Notes under the pieces: model-generated
What the model saw: the letters and a program-made list of their open reading frames with translations, nothing else
What the model was told of the DNA's origin: nothing
Database searches by the model: none
Assembly: GCA_050948865.1 (NCBI GenBank)
Contig: JBMNEQ010000001.1
Coordinates: forward strand, 248,001-312,000
Direction of reading: 5' to 3'
Length of the DNA: 64,000 bases
Origin: SKGN01 sp050948865
GTDB lineage: Bacteria > Bacillota_I > Bacilli_A > RF39 > UBA660
Shown: positions 53,538 to 59,662 of the stretch, one piece after another
Layout: each line of letters opens with the position of its first letter
Numbering within the stretch: the first letter of the stretch is position 1
Translations under genes and position numbers: made by a program

Positions 53538-54830
53538 TTGAAAAAACAAGGTTTTACATTAATTGAATTATTAGCAGTAATAGTTATTTTAGCAATCGTC
53601 TTAGCTATCGCTTTACCTTCTATTACAGGATTAATAGGAAGTACAACAGAAAGGGCTTTTTTATTAGATGCAAAAATGGTAATAAAAGCAATAGACTATC
53701 AACTTCTAGAAGGTTATGATTTAGAAAGTAATCCAATTGATAAGGAAAGTTTTGAAGAAGTATTAAATTTAAGTGCTAAAAATTATGAAAGTGTTAGTGT
53801 AGCACTTGATGAAAAGGATGAACCATATGTAAAGTTGGTAGGTAAAAACAAATGGGAAGGTTTAACTACTTGTGGAACTTATAAGGATATGTTGATAGGT
53901 AAAACAGATGAAATAGAATGTAATGTTCCTGAAGGCTCATCATCAAATGGTAATTTTGTTAATTGTGGTGATAAGCTTATTGATTCAAGAGATTATCCGG
54001 AAGGTATAAAGAACACATACGAAACAGTTAAAATAGGAAATCAATGTTGGTTTGCGGAGAATCTAAGGTATACAGGGAAAGAAGGTAGTAGTTGTTTAAT
54101 TAATTCTGTAGATAATTGGAAGGATAAATCTCCTTATAATGCTTGTATGAAAAATATCGGTGCTACTTGTACTCACGGAGGGGATTATTATTGTGATTGG
54201 AATTATGAAACTGAAGTTTTATATCAGTGGGGAGCAATATTTGGTAGTGGAGAGCCTCGAACTATTGAAGATAATCAAGATAAAATTCAAGGATTATGTC
54301 CTAATGGCTGGCATTTACCTACTGATGAAGAATGGGGTACGTTAATTGATGGGTTAAATGGTTCAGCTGGTGATAAATTAAAAAGTGCCTCAGATTGGAA
54401 TGGTAATAATGATTCAGGATTCAATGCCCGCCCTGCTGGTTACCGCTATACGTCGGGGACTCTTTACAGCGTGGGGTATCGCGCGAATTGGTGGTCGTCC
54501 TCTCCTGGTGATGGCTCTAATGCTTGGCGACGCCTCGTGTATTCGGGTTATTCTGATGTCGGTCGCATTCGAGTTCTCAGGCTTACGGTTATTCGGTCCG
54601 TTGCGTCCGGGACTAAATTCGGCAAGCCCGTAGGGCGAAGCCTTTCACTTTCATCTTCCAAGACCGAAGAATTCGGTCTTGGTTTTGGCAGAGATAAAAA
54701 GCAAACTGTAAGCAGTAAAAAAACAAAGAGGCAGAAAATTAAGCGTGCGAAAGGGTTTACGCTTTCGCCCGCGGTTGCTTTTTTCTACTTGTTAACAATA
54801 TATATAAAAGTAGAGGTGTTATCTAATTAA
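53538..54830 (+). CDS. DGR target: prepilin-leader protein with a Fib_succ_major C-lectin variable domain, frameshifted at its end
   Basis: The protein starts KKQGFTLIELLAVIVI, a type IV prepilin leader cleaved after Gly. A pilin body (about residues 10-130), a Ser-rich linker and a Fibrobacter-succinogenes-major-paralogous domain follow (ETVKIGNQCWFAENLRYTG, CPNGWHLPTDEEWGTL, ARPAGYR, NWWSSSPG). The domain is a C-type-lectin fold and ends in the variable repeat. I chose TTG 53538 for its spacing after AAAAGGTGG. One A is missing in the variable repeat, so the frame leaves the designed ending (SVRCVRD, stop TAA 54614-54616) after GRIR. It then runs 85 residues through non-family sequence to 54830. 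The product is thus probably altered or non-functional in this allele. Confidence 0.88.
   Translation: MKKQGFTLIELLAVIVILAIVLAIALPSITGLIGSTTERAFLLDAKMVIKAIDYQLLEGYDLESNPIDKESFEEVLNLSAKNYESVSVALDEKDEPYVKLVGKNKWEGLTTCGTYKDMLIGKTDEIECNVPEGSSSNGNFVNCGDKLIDSRDYPEGIKNTYETVKIGNQCWFAENLRYTGKEGSSCLINSVDNWKDKSPYNACMKNIGATCTHGGDYYCDWNYETEVLYQWGAIFGSGEPRTIEDNQDKIQGLCPNGWHLPTDEEWGTLIDGLNGSAGDKLKSASDWNGNNDSGFNARPAGYRYTSGTLYSVGYRANWWSSSPGDGSNAWRRLVYSGYSDVGRIRVLRLTVIRSVASGTKFGKPVGRSLSLSSSKTEEFGLGFGRDKKQTVSSKKTKRQKIKRAKGFTLSPAVAFFYLLTIYIKVEVLSN
54425..54614 (+). repeat. DGR variable repeat (VR1)
   Basis: This 190-bp segment aligns with the template at 55771-55961 (191 bp). I count 14 substitutions by eye, all at A residues of the template (A to T 7, to G 5-6, to C 2), plus one missing A near 54567. 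No other base differs. Twelve of 14 template AAC/AAT codons are changed. The last 29 bp are identical, as expected for the homing-initiation end. Confidence 0.96.
54626..54645 (+). other. GC hairpin plus GCGAAGCCTTT after VR1
   Basis: GCCC-GTA-GGGC (54626-54636) overlaps GCGAAGC (54635-54641), a sequence known for forming a very stable DNA mini-hairpin, followed by CTTT. The designed stop is 18 nt upstream. A matching arrangement follows VR2 at 16408-16436. Confidence 0.5.
54658..54682 (+). other. 11-bp perfect hairpin downstream of VR1
   Basis: CCAAGACCGAA and TTCGGTCTTGG pair perfectly around a GAA loop. In the Bordetella phage DGR a hairpin or cruciform just after VR is needed for retrohoming. 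Here it lies 44 nt after VR and could serve the same role; a terminator role is possible but no T-run follows. Confidence 0.6.
54747..54787 (+). terminator. Putative terminator after the DGR target
   Basis: GCGAAAG can pair with CTTTCGC (7 bp) and is followed by a GC-rich patch and a run of Ts at about 54780-54785. Transcription of the downstream DGR genes may be separated from the target here. Confidence 0.55.
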
Positions 54831-54872
54831 GTGTCTTTATTTAAAGGGTTATAAGGAAGGTTGTAGAAATAA

Positions 54873-55226
54873 GTGAGTAAATTATATAAGAAATATTTGA
54901 TGAAAAAACAAGAAAATAAGAATAAAATTTATTTGTTTAAAAGTGGAAGTTTTTATATCTTTTTAGGAGATGATGCAGAATTAATGGCTAAAGAATTAGG
55001 TTTAAAATTGACTAAGTTTTCTACTTTATCTAATAAATGTGGTTTTCCAATTGATAAATTAGATAAATATAAAAGGTTTATTGAATTATTAAAATATGAT
55101 TATGAGATAGTTTTAAATATAGATGATTATATTATTAATGATATAAAAAATAATGATGTTTTTGATAAAGATGAAGCGTTTAAAAAATTTAAAAAGTATA
55201 AGGAAATGTTAATAGAAAATGAATAA
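54873..55226 (+). CDS. MutS domain-I-like DGR accessory protein
   Basis: This 117-residue protein matches only the N-terminal mismatch-recognition domain of MutS: YLFKSGSFYIFLGDDAELMA near residues 20-39, LGLKLTKF, and CGFPIDKLDKYKRFIELL. In MutS this loop is GDFYELF, and its Phe inserts at mismatches while the nearby Glu hydrogen-bonds the base. Here the Phe is kept and the Glu is replaced by Ile. MutS-like accessory proteins have been reported in some DGRs. It may bind the mismatched cDNA/target heteroduplex and bias its repair. The start is GTG; the 3' end overlaps avd by 8 bp. Confidence 0.78.
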   Translation: MSKLYKKYLMKKQENKNKIYLFKSGSFYIFLGDDAELMAKELGLKLTKFSTLSNKCGFPIDKLDKYKRFIELLKYDYEIVLNIDDYIINDIKNNDVFDKDEAFKKFKKYKEMLIENE

Positions 55227-55584
55227 GAAAAAAGGAAAACAAATAGAACTTCCTATTTATAAAGAAAGTTATGAATTATTATTACTTAGTTTTAAATTAA
55301 TTAAAGATTTAACTAGAGAATATAAATATACTTTAGGGGAAAAGATTAAAAATGAAATAACTGATTTATTGATGGATGTTTATCGGGCTAACAAAGTGAA
55401 AGTAAAGGGTTTAAAATTAAAATATGTTAGTCTAGCAATTGAAAAAATAGAAGTGATAAGGTTACTTTTTAGATTGTTATTTGATTTAAAACAAATAAGT
55501 GAAAATCATCATGTTTCAGTTAGTTGTAAAATAGAAAATGTCAGAAGGCAATTAATAGGTTGGGAAATATTTTTAAAAAAATAA
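55219..55584 (+). CDS. avd: DGR accessory variability determinant (Avd)
   Basis: Avd is a four-helix-bundle protein that forms a basic pentameric barrel, binds the DGR reverse transcriptase and template RNA, and is required for adenine-specific mutagenesis. The 121-residue protein is all-helical with LPIYKESYELLLLSFKLIKD, REYKYTLGEKIKNEITDLLM, KLKYVSLAIEKIEVIRLLFR and the final IGWEIFLKK. These match Avd/S23-type helical bundle proteins. Its position directly before TR and RT supports the call. Confidence 0.92.
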   Translation: MNKKKGKQIELPIYKESYELLLLSFKLIKDLTREYKYTLGEKIKNEITDLLMDVYRANKVKVKGLKLKYVSLAIEKIEVIRLLFRLLFDLKQISENHHVSVSCKIENVRRQLIGWEIFLKK

Positions 55585-55770
55585 ACTGGCGAGAGTTTCA
55601 TATGGTATTCTGTATGGGAGTGAGCCAATTAAGTCCGGTGGCTCCCCATGGAAGTGGGATTGAAATGTTTTTACTCACGAGAGTAATAAATGAGTGGTAA
55701 TTATTAATAAATTAATACTTACCTTAGTAGTCACTTTTAGCGCCTTGTGGGAGGATCAGTTTTTGGTGTG
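55585..55770 (+). ncRNA. DGR RNA leader upstream of the template repeat
   Basis: This 186-bp non-coding stretch between avd and TR is richer in GC than its surroundings. GGGAGTGAGCCA (55617-55628) can pair with TGGCTCCC further on, and several GAGAGT(T) repeats are seen. By analogy with other DGRs it is probably part of the RNA that the Avd-RT complex uses to prime cDNA synthesis. I could not fold it reliably. Confidence 0.5.
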
Positions 55771-55961
55771 TGCCCGCCCTGCTGGTTACCGCAATACGTC
55801 GGGGACTCTTAACAACGTGGGGTATAACGCGAATTGGTGGTCGTCCTCTCCTGGTGATGGCTCTAATGCTTGGCGACGCAACGTGAATTCGGGTAATTCT
55901 AATGTCAATCGCAATTCGAATTCTCAGGCTAACGGTTATTCGGTCCGTTGCGTCCGGGACT
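55771..55961 (+). repeat. DGR template repeat (TR)
   Basis: This is the invariant donor for VR1. Read in the VR frame it encodes ARPAGYRNTSGTLNNVGYNA and then a chain of AAC/AAT (Asn) codons at all variable sites, ending SVRCVRD. The 14 AAY codons allow up to 14 variable residues. It is non-coding here: an apparent 97-codon frame over it is only the repeat. It ends 18 bp before the RT start codon. Confidence 0.96.
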
Positions 55962-55979
55962 TGATATTAAGGAGAACAA

Positions 55980-57185
55980 ATGAATAATTTAATTTTAACA
56001 GAAGAAAAAGGAGATATAAGTTTAAATGATGTTTTTCGGGCGTATTATTTATGTAGGAAAAACAAAAGAAATAAATTAGAATGTTTAGAGTTTGATTTAG
56101 ATTATGAAGAAAATTTAATTAAATTATGGGAAGAAATAAAATTGGGAATTTATAAAATAGAATCCTCTTCTGTTTTTATAGTTGATAAGCCTGTTAAAAG
56201 GGAAATTTGTGCTGCTTCTTTTAGAGATAGAATAGTTCATCATTTGATTGTATTAAAGTTAGGTTATTTATTTGAAAAAGAATTTATTGATGATTCATAT
56301 AGTTGTAGAAAAGGAAAAGGAACTCACTATGGAATTAAAAGGCTAGATAGGCATATAAGAAGGGCTAGTACTAATTACCAAAAGGAAACATATGTTCTTA
56401 AACTAGATATTAAAGGCTATTTTATGAGCATTAATAAAGGAATCTTATTATCAAAACTAGAAAAATTTATTAATGATAATTATATGGAAGATGACAAAGC
56501 TAAAATATTATGGCTTTGTCAGTTGATTATCTATAATGATATAACTAAAAATTGTGTTTTTCATTCTTCTTTTGAGAAATGGGATGATTTACCTAAATCT
56601 AAAAGTTTATTTCATACTAAAGATAATTGTGGGCTTCCAATTGGGAATTATACGAGTCAGGTGTTTTCTAATTTTTATTTAAGTAGTTTTGATCATTTTG
56701 TTAAGAGTGAATTAAAAATAAAACATTATGGTCGTTATGTTGATGATTTCTTTTTGGTTTCTAATTCTAAAGAAGAATTAAAAAGATGTATTCCAAAAAT
56801 AAGAAAATTTTTACTAGAGGAGTTAGATTTAGAATTACATCCTAAAAAAATATATTTACAAAACATTAATAATGGAGTTGAATTTTTAGGATCATATATA
56901 AAACCTTGGAGAATCTATATTACTCCCCGCATTAAAAATAATTTTTATTTGACGGTAAAAGAACTTGATAAATATTTTGATCAAGAGGATATTTACTATG
57001 ATGAAGGGTTAAAGATTAGAGAAAAACTAAATTCTTATTTAGGGATTGTTTCTCATTATGATACTTATTTATTAAGAAGAGGTCTTTTAAGAATGTTAAA
57101 CGATTCTTTTGAAAGGCATTTTTTTATTCCAGATTGGGCAAGGAAAATTGTTTTAAAAGGTTGTTTTAAGTGGAGAGATTTCTAA
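55980..57185 (+). CDS. DGR reverse transcriptase
   Basis: This 401-residue reverse transcriptase copies TR RNA into cDNA with errors at adenines, which then replaces VR. Motifs: FRDRIVHHLI near residues 80-90, YVLKLDIKGYFMSI near 137-150, GLPIGNYTSQVFSNFYLSSF near 219-238 and RYVDDFFLVS near 250-260. The IGxxxSQ form of motif 4, in place of the QGxxxSP of group II introns and retroviruses, is the hallmark of DGR enzymes and fits low fidelity. There is no maturase or endonuclease domain. AAGGAGA lies before the ATG. Confidence 0.96.
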   Translation: MNNLILTEEKGDISLNDVFRAYYLCRKNKRNKLECLEFDLDYEENLIKLWEEIKLGIYKIESSSVFIVDKPVKREICAASFRDRIVHHLIVLKLGYLFEKEFIDDSYSCRKGKGTHYGIKRLDRHIRRASTNYQKETYVLKLDIKGYFMSINKGILLSKLEKFINDNYMEDDKAKILWLCQLIIYNDITKNCVFHSSFEKWDDLPKSKSLFHTKDNCGLPIGNYTSQVFSNFYLSSFDHFVKSELKIKHYGRYVDDFFLVSNSKEELKRCIPKIRKFLLEELDLELHPKKIYLQNINNGVEFLGSYIKPWRIYITPRIKNNFYLTVKELDKYFDQEDIYYDEGLKIREKLNSYLGIVSHYDTYLLRRGLLRMLNDSFERHFFIPDWARKIVLKGCFKWRDF

Positions 57186-57221
57186 AGAAGATTTCTTATA
57201 TATTTACCATACCATTATCAG

Positions 57222-57320
57222 TGTATGAATATATAGAGGTATGATATGGCTAGTATTTTTCTAGACTGTTTTAAAAACATAAGGAAAAAGAAATATCGAT
57301 TTAAAAAGAATAAAGGTTGA
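57222..57320 (+). mobile_element. Remnant of an IS1634-type element (transposase start)
   Basis: From GTATGAATATATAGAGGT onward the sequence follows the upstream region and first codons of the IS1634-type transposase at 39089. A frame from 57246 reads MASIFLDCFKN, identical to the transposase N-terminus, then diverges and stops. The rest of the element is gone. It is a diverged relative of the intact copy. Confidence 0.85.
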
Positions 57321-57323
57321 ATT

Positions 57324-57529
57324 AAAAAGTAAGTTCCCGTTTGTTTAATACAAATGGAAAATGATGGATTTAAGGGTAAGGATTATAATTTTTTATAGAA
57401 AAAAACAAAAAAAGTAATATAATAATGTGGAAAAAGAAGTTTTTTTAAAAAATTTCCTTAAAAGGAATCCAAAAAATTATTTCAACAACTAAGTTCCCAT
57501 ATGGTAGTTGGGCGGGAACTTACCTTTTT
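57324..57529. repeat. 206-bp inverted-repeat element of unknown kind
   Basis: AAAAAGTAAGTTCCCG (57324-57339) and CGGGAACTTACCTTTTT (57513-57529) form near-perfect terminal inverted repeats. A third copy, TAAGTTCCC (57490-57498), pairs with the right end to make a local 9-bp hairpin. The interior is AT-rich without a gene. It could be a miniature IS derivative or a structured RNA; I do not recognise the family. Together with the IS remnant this explains the gene-free stretch 57186-57573. Confidence 0.5.
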
Positions 57530-57573
57530 ATTTAACAAATTCAATTAACAATATTTACTTTGTTATTTTTGTT

Positions 57574-57582
57574 TGATATAAT
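57574..57582 (+). promoter_or_regulatory. Extended -10 promoter of rpsF-ssb-rpsR
   Basis: TGATATAAT lies 67 bp before the rpsF ATG, leaving a leader long enough for a regulatory structure. Confidence 0.75.
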
Positions 57583-57600
57583 TTAAACGAGTATTTTAAT

Positions 57601-57640
57601 ACTCCTTGCCTATTATTTAGGCCATTAGACCGAAAGGAGG
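57601..57640 (+). ncRNA. S6:S18 autoregulatory leader (CCG-box type)
   Basis: CTCCTT (57602-57607) pairs with AAGGAG (57634-57639), which is also the rpsF ribosome binding site. Inside is a GCCTA/TAGGC hairpin (57608-57622), and CCG (57630-57632) is unpaired beside the outer stem. This matches the known S6:S18-binding leader, in which the protein pair binds the CCG and blocks its own translation. Confidence 0.82.
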
Positions 57641-57648
57641 AATAGATT

Positions 57649-57933
57649 ATGAAATATGAGATTATGTTTATTGTAAGACCTGACTTAGAAGAAACTATTA
57701 TTAAAGGGATAGTTAAAGATTTAGAAGAAATATTAACTAAAGAGAAAGTTAAAATAATTAGTTTTAAAGAAATGGGTCAAAGGAAACTTGCTTATGAGAT
57801 AAAAAAACATCATAGTGGTTATTATTACTTATATGAAGTTGAAGCAGAAGCACAAGCTATTAAAGAATTTGATCGTTTAATTAGAATAAATGAAAATGTG
57901 ATTCGTTATATTATAATTAATTTAGATAATTAG
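57649..57933 (+). CDS. rpsF: Ribosomal protein bS6
   Basis: bS6 is a 30S platform protein that forms a pair with bS18. The 94-residue protein begins MKYEIMFIVRPDLEE and contains MGQRKLAYEIKKHHSGYYYL followed by YEVEA and the RLIRINENVIRYI end, all typical. It is the first gene of rpsF-ssb-rpsR behind the leader. Confidence 0.97.
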   Translation: MKYEIMFIVRPDLEETIIKGIVKDLEEILTKEKVKIISFKEMGQRKLAYEIKKHHSGYYYLYEVEAEAQAIKEFDRLIRINENVIRYIIINLDN

Positions 57934-57947
57934 AAAGGAAGTTAAAA

Positions 57948-58397
57948 ATGAATAAAGTGTTTTTAATTGGTCGTTTAACAAAGGATCCTGAACTTAGATA
58001 TTTAAATGATAATACGGCTGTTGTTAATTTTACAATAGCGATTAATCGTCTTTTTACTAATCAAAGTGGAGAAAGAGAAGCAGATTTTATCAATGTTGTT
58101 GCTTGGCGTAGGCAGGCAGAAAATATAAAGAAATATCTTAATAAAGGTAGTTTATTAGCGGTTGATGGTAGGATTCAAACTAGAAATTATGAAAATAAAG
58201 AGGGTGTTAGGGTTTATGTTACTGAGGTTGTTGCGGATAATGTTCAATTTTTAGAATCAAAGGCTCAACGTGAACAAGGGATGACTCCTCAAGATTTTAA
58301 TCAAACTGAACCTAAGGAAGGAACTAATATCAGTGATGAACCTTTTGCTGATTTTGGAGAAACGATTGAATTAAGTGAAGATGATATTGCATTTTAA
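57948..58397 (+). CDS. ssb: Single-stranded DNA-binding protein
   Basis: SSB coats single-stranded DNA in replication and repair. The 149-residue protein has the OB fold MNKVFLIGRLTKDPELRYL, VNFTIAINR, DFINVVAWRRQAENIKKYL and GRIQTRNYENKEGVRVYVTE. A flexible Gln/Pro/Glu linker leads to an acidic tail (EDDIAF) that recruits partner proteins; the tip keeps the D-[DI]-IAF form of the family. Confidence 0.97.
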   Translation: MNKVFLIGRLTKDPELRYLNDNTAVVNFTIAINRLFTNQSGEREADFINVVAWRRQAENIKKYLNKGSLLAVDGRIQTRNYENKEGVRVYVTEVVADNVQFLESKAQREQGMTPQDFNQTEPKEGTNISDEPFADFGETIELSEDDIAF

Positions 58398-58416
58398 TTA
58401 AAGGAGGTTATTTTAC

Positions 58417-58629
58417 ATGGAACAATATCGAAGAAGAAAAAAGGTTTGCCAAATGTGCATTGGTAAAACTGTTGACTATAAGGATTTAGATGTTATAAGA
58501 AGATATATCAATGAAAAGAATAAAATAGTTGCAAGAAGAGTTACTGGAACTTGTGCTAAACATCAAAGATATATTGCTACTCAAGTTAAAAGAGCACGTT
58601 TTATGGCATTGATACCTTATTCAAAATAG
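58417..58629 (+). CDS. rpsR: Ribosomal protein bS18
   Basis: bS18 is the bS6 partner in the 30S subunit. The 70-residue protein includes KVCQMCIGKTVDYKDLDVIR, YINEKNKIVARRVTGTCAKH and QRYIATQVKRARFMALIPY. It keeps a CxxC...C pattern (KVCQMC and GTCAKHQ) of the zinc-containing form. AAAGGAGG precedes the ATG. Confidence 0.97.
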   Translation: MEQYRRRKKVCQMCIGKTVDYKDLDVIRRYINEKNKIVARRVTGTCAKHQRYIATQVKRARFMALIPYSK

Positions 58630-58647
58630 TAATTTATTAAATTTAAA

Positions 58648-58685
58648 AAAAAGATAAGAGAGTATTTATTATTCTTTTTTTCTTT
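58648..58685 (+). terminator. Probable terminator after rpsR
   Basis: AAAAAAAGATAA can pair with TTATTATTCTTTTTTT with a short bulge, and the right arm is a T-rich run. The hairpin is AU-only and weak, but it is in the right place. Confidence 0.5.
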
Positions 58686-58723
58686 TTAAAAAAATAATGT
58701 ATAATAGTAATATAGGTGAAGAT

Positions 58724-59653
58724 ATGGTAAGAAAGATATTTAAAAATTTAGAAGAACAAATTGAAATATTGAAATCTAAAGGTTTAACTATTAATGATGT
58801 GGATAAAACAAAAGAAATTTTACTTCGGGAAAATTATTTTTTTGTTAGTGGTTATCGTCATATTTTTATGAAATCCCCGAAAGAAAAGATTTTTATTGAA
58901 GGTAGTACTTTTGATGAATTATATGGTTTTTTTGTTTTTGATCGTAGTATCAGAAATATCTTTTTTAAATATATTTTAATTATTGAAAATAATTTAAAAT
59001 CTATTATAAGTTATCAATTATCAAAGCAATATGGTATTAGAGAAAAAGATTATTTAAAGGTTTCTAATTATACAGAAGATCGAAAGAAAAGTAGGCAGGT
59101 TATTGATGTTTTAAATAAGATGAGAAGGCAGATTAGGGTTAATGGAAAACAACATCGTGCCACATTGCACTATTTAAGCAATTATGGTTATATTCCTTTA
59201 TGGATTTTAGTTAAAGTTTTATCTTTTGGTATTATAAGTGAGTTATTTTCCATTCTAAAAGGAGAAGATCAAATGGAGATAGCTGATTTATATGATTTAG
59301 ATGTTGAATGTTTATGTACTTTTATTGCTATTTTAGCTAATTATCGTAATTTATGTGCTCATGAGGATATCTTATTTGATTACCGTAGTCAAAGGGCAAT
59401 TAGGGATAATAAATATCATTTAAATTTAAATATATCTTTAATGAATGATGAATATATTTATGGTAAAAATGATTTATTTGCAGTAGTTATTATTTTAAAG
59501 TATTTATTAAGAGAAGAAGACTTTAGGAGATTTGCTTATGAAGTGGATTATGAAATAAATGTTTTAGATGGTAAAATATCAACTATTTCTCTTGATAAAA
59601 TATTAGATAGAATTGGTTTCCCCATTAATTGGCGAGATATTATAAATATGTAG
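58724..59653 (+). CDS. Abi-family (Abi_2) putative abortive-infection protein
   Basis: This is a 309-residue protein of the AbiD/AbiF type. The N-terminal NYFFVSGYRHIFM, FDELYGFFVFDRSIRNIFFK with YILIIENNLKSIISYQL and the late ILANYRNLCAHEDILFDY (RxxxxH-type motif near residues 213-218) match the Abi_2 family. The R-N-x-C-x-H motif is also typical of HEPN nucleases, so RNA cleavage upon phage infection is plausible. I chose ATG 58724 because TAGGTGA precedes it. It stands alone between housekeeping genes. Whether it acts in defence is inference. Confidence 0.82.
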   Translation: MVRKIFKNLEEQIEILKSKGLTINDVDKTKEILLRENYFFVSGYRHIFMKSPKEKIFIEGSTFDELYGFFVFDRSIRNIFFKYILIIENNLKSIISYQLSKQYGIREKDYLKVSNYTEDRKKSRQVIDVLNKMRRQIRVNGKQHRATLHYLSNYGYIPLWILVKVLSFGIISELFSILKGEDQMEIADLYDLDVECLCTFIAILANYRNLCAHEDILFDYRSQRAIRDNKYHLNLNISLMNDEYIYGKNDLFAVVIILKYLLREEDFRRFAYEVDYEINVLDGKISTISLDKILDRIGFPINWRDIINM

Positions 59654-59662
59654 GAGGTTATT

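Noticed and set aside
54568..54830. Basic C-terminal tail of the DGR target as a real domain
   Set aside because: It arises only after the one-base deletion in VR1. The intended stop at 54614-54616 is in the frame of the template, and the tail crosses hairpins.
55694..55987. 97-codon open frame between avd and the RT gene
   Set aside because: It covers the template repeat and overlaps the RT start. It reads through because the repeat mirrors the target's coding frame, and it has no proper start or ribosome binding site.
55980..57185. RT of a group II intron or a retron
   Set aside because: There is no maturase or endonuclease domain and no intron or msr/msd structure. Motif 4 is IGNYTSQ, and a TR/VR pair and Avd are adjacent.
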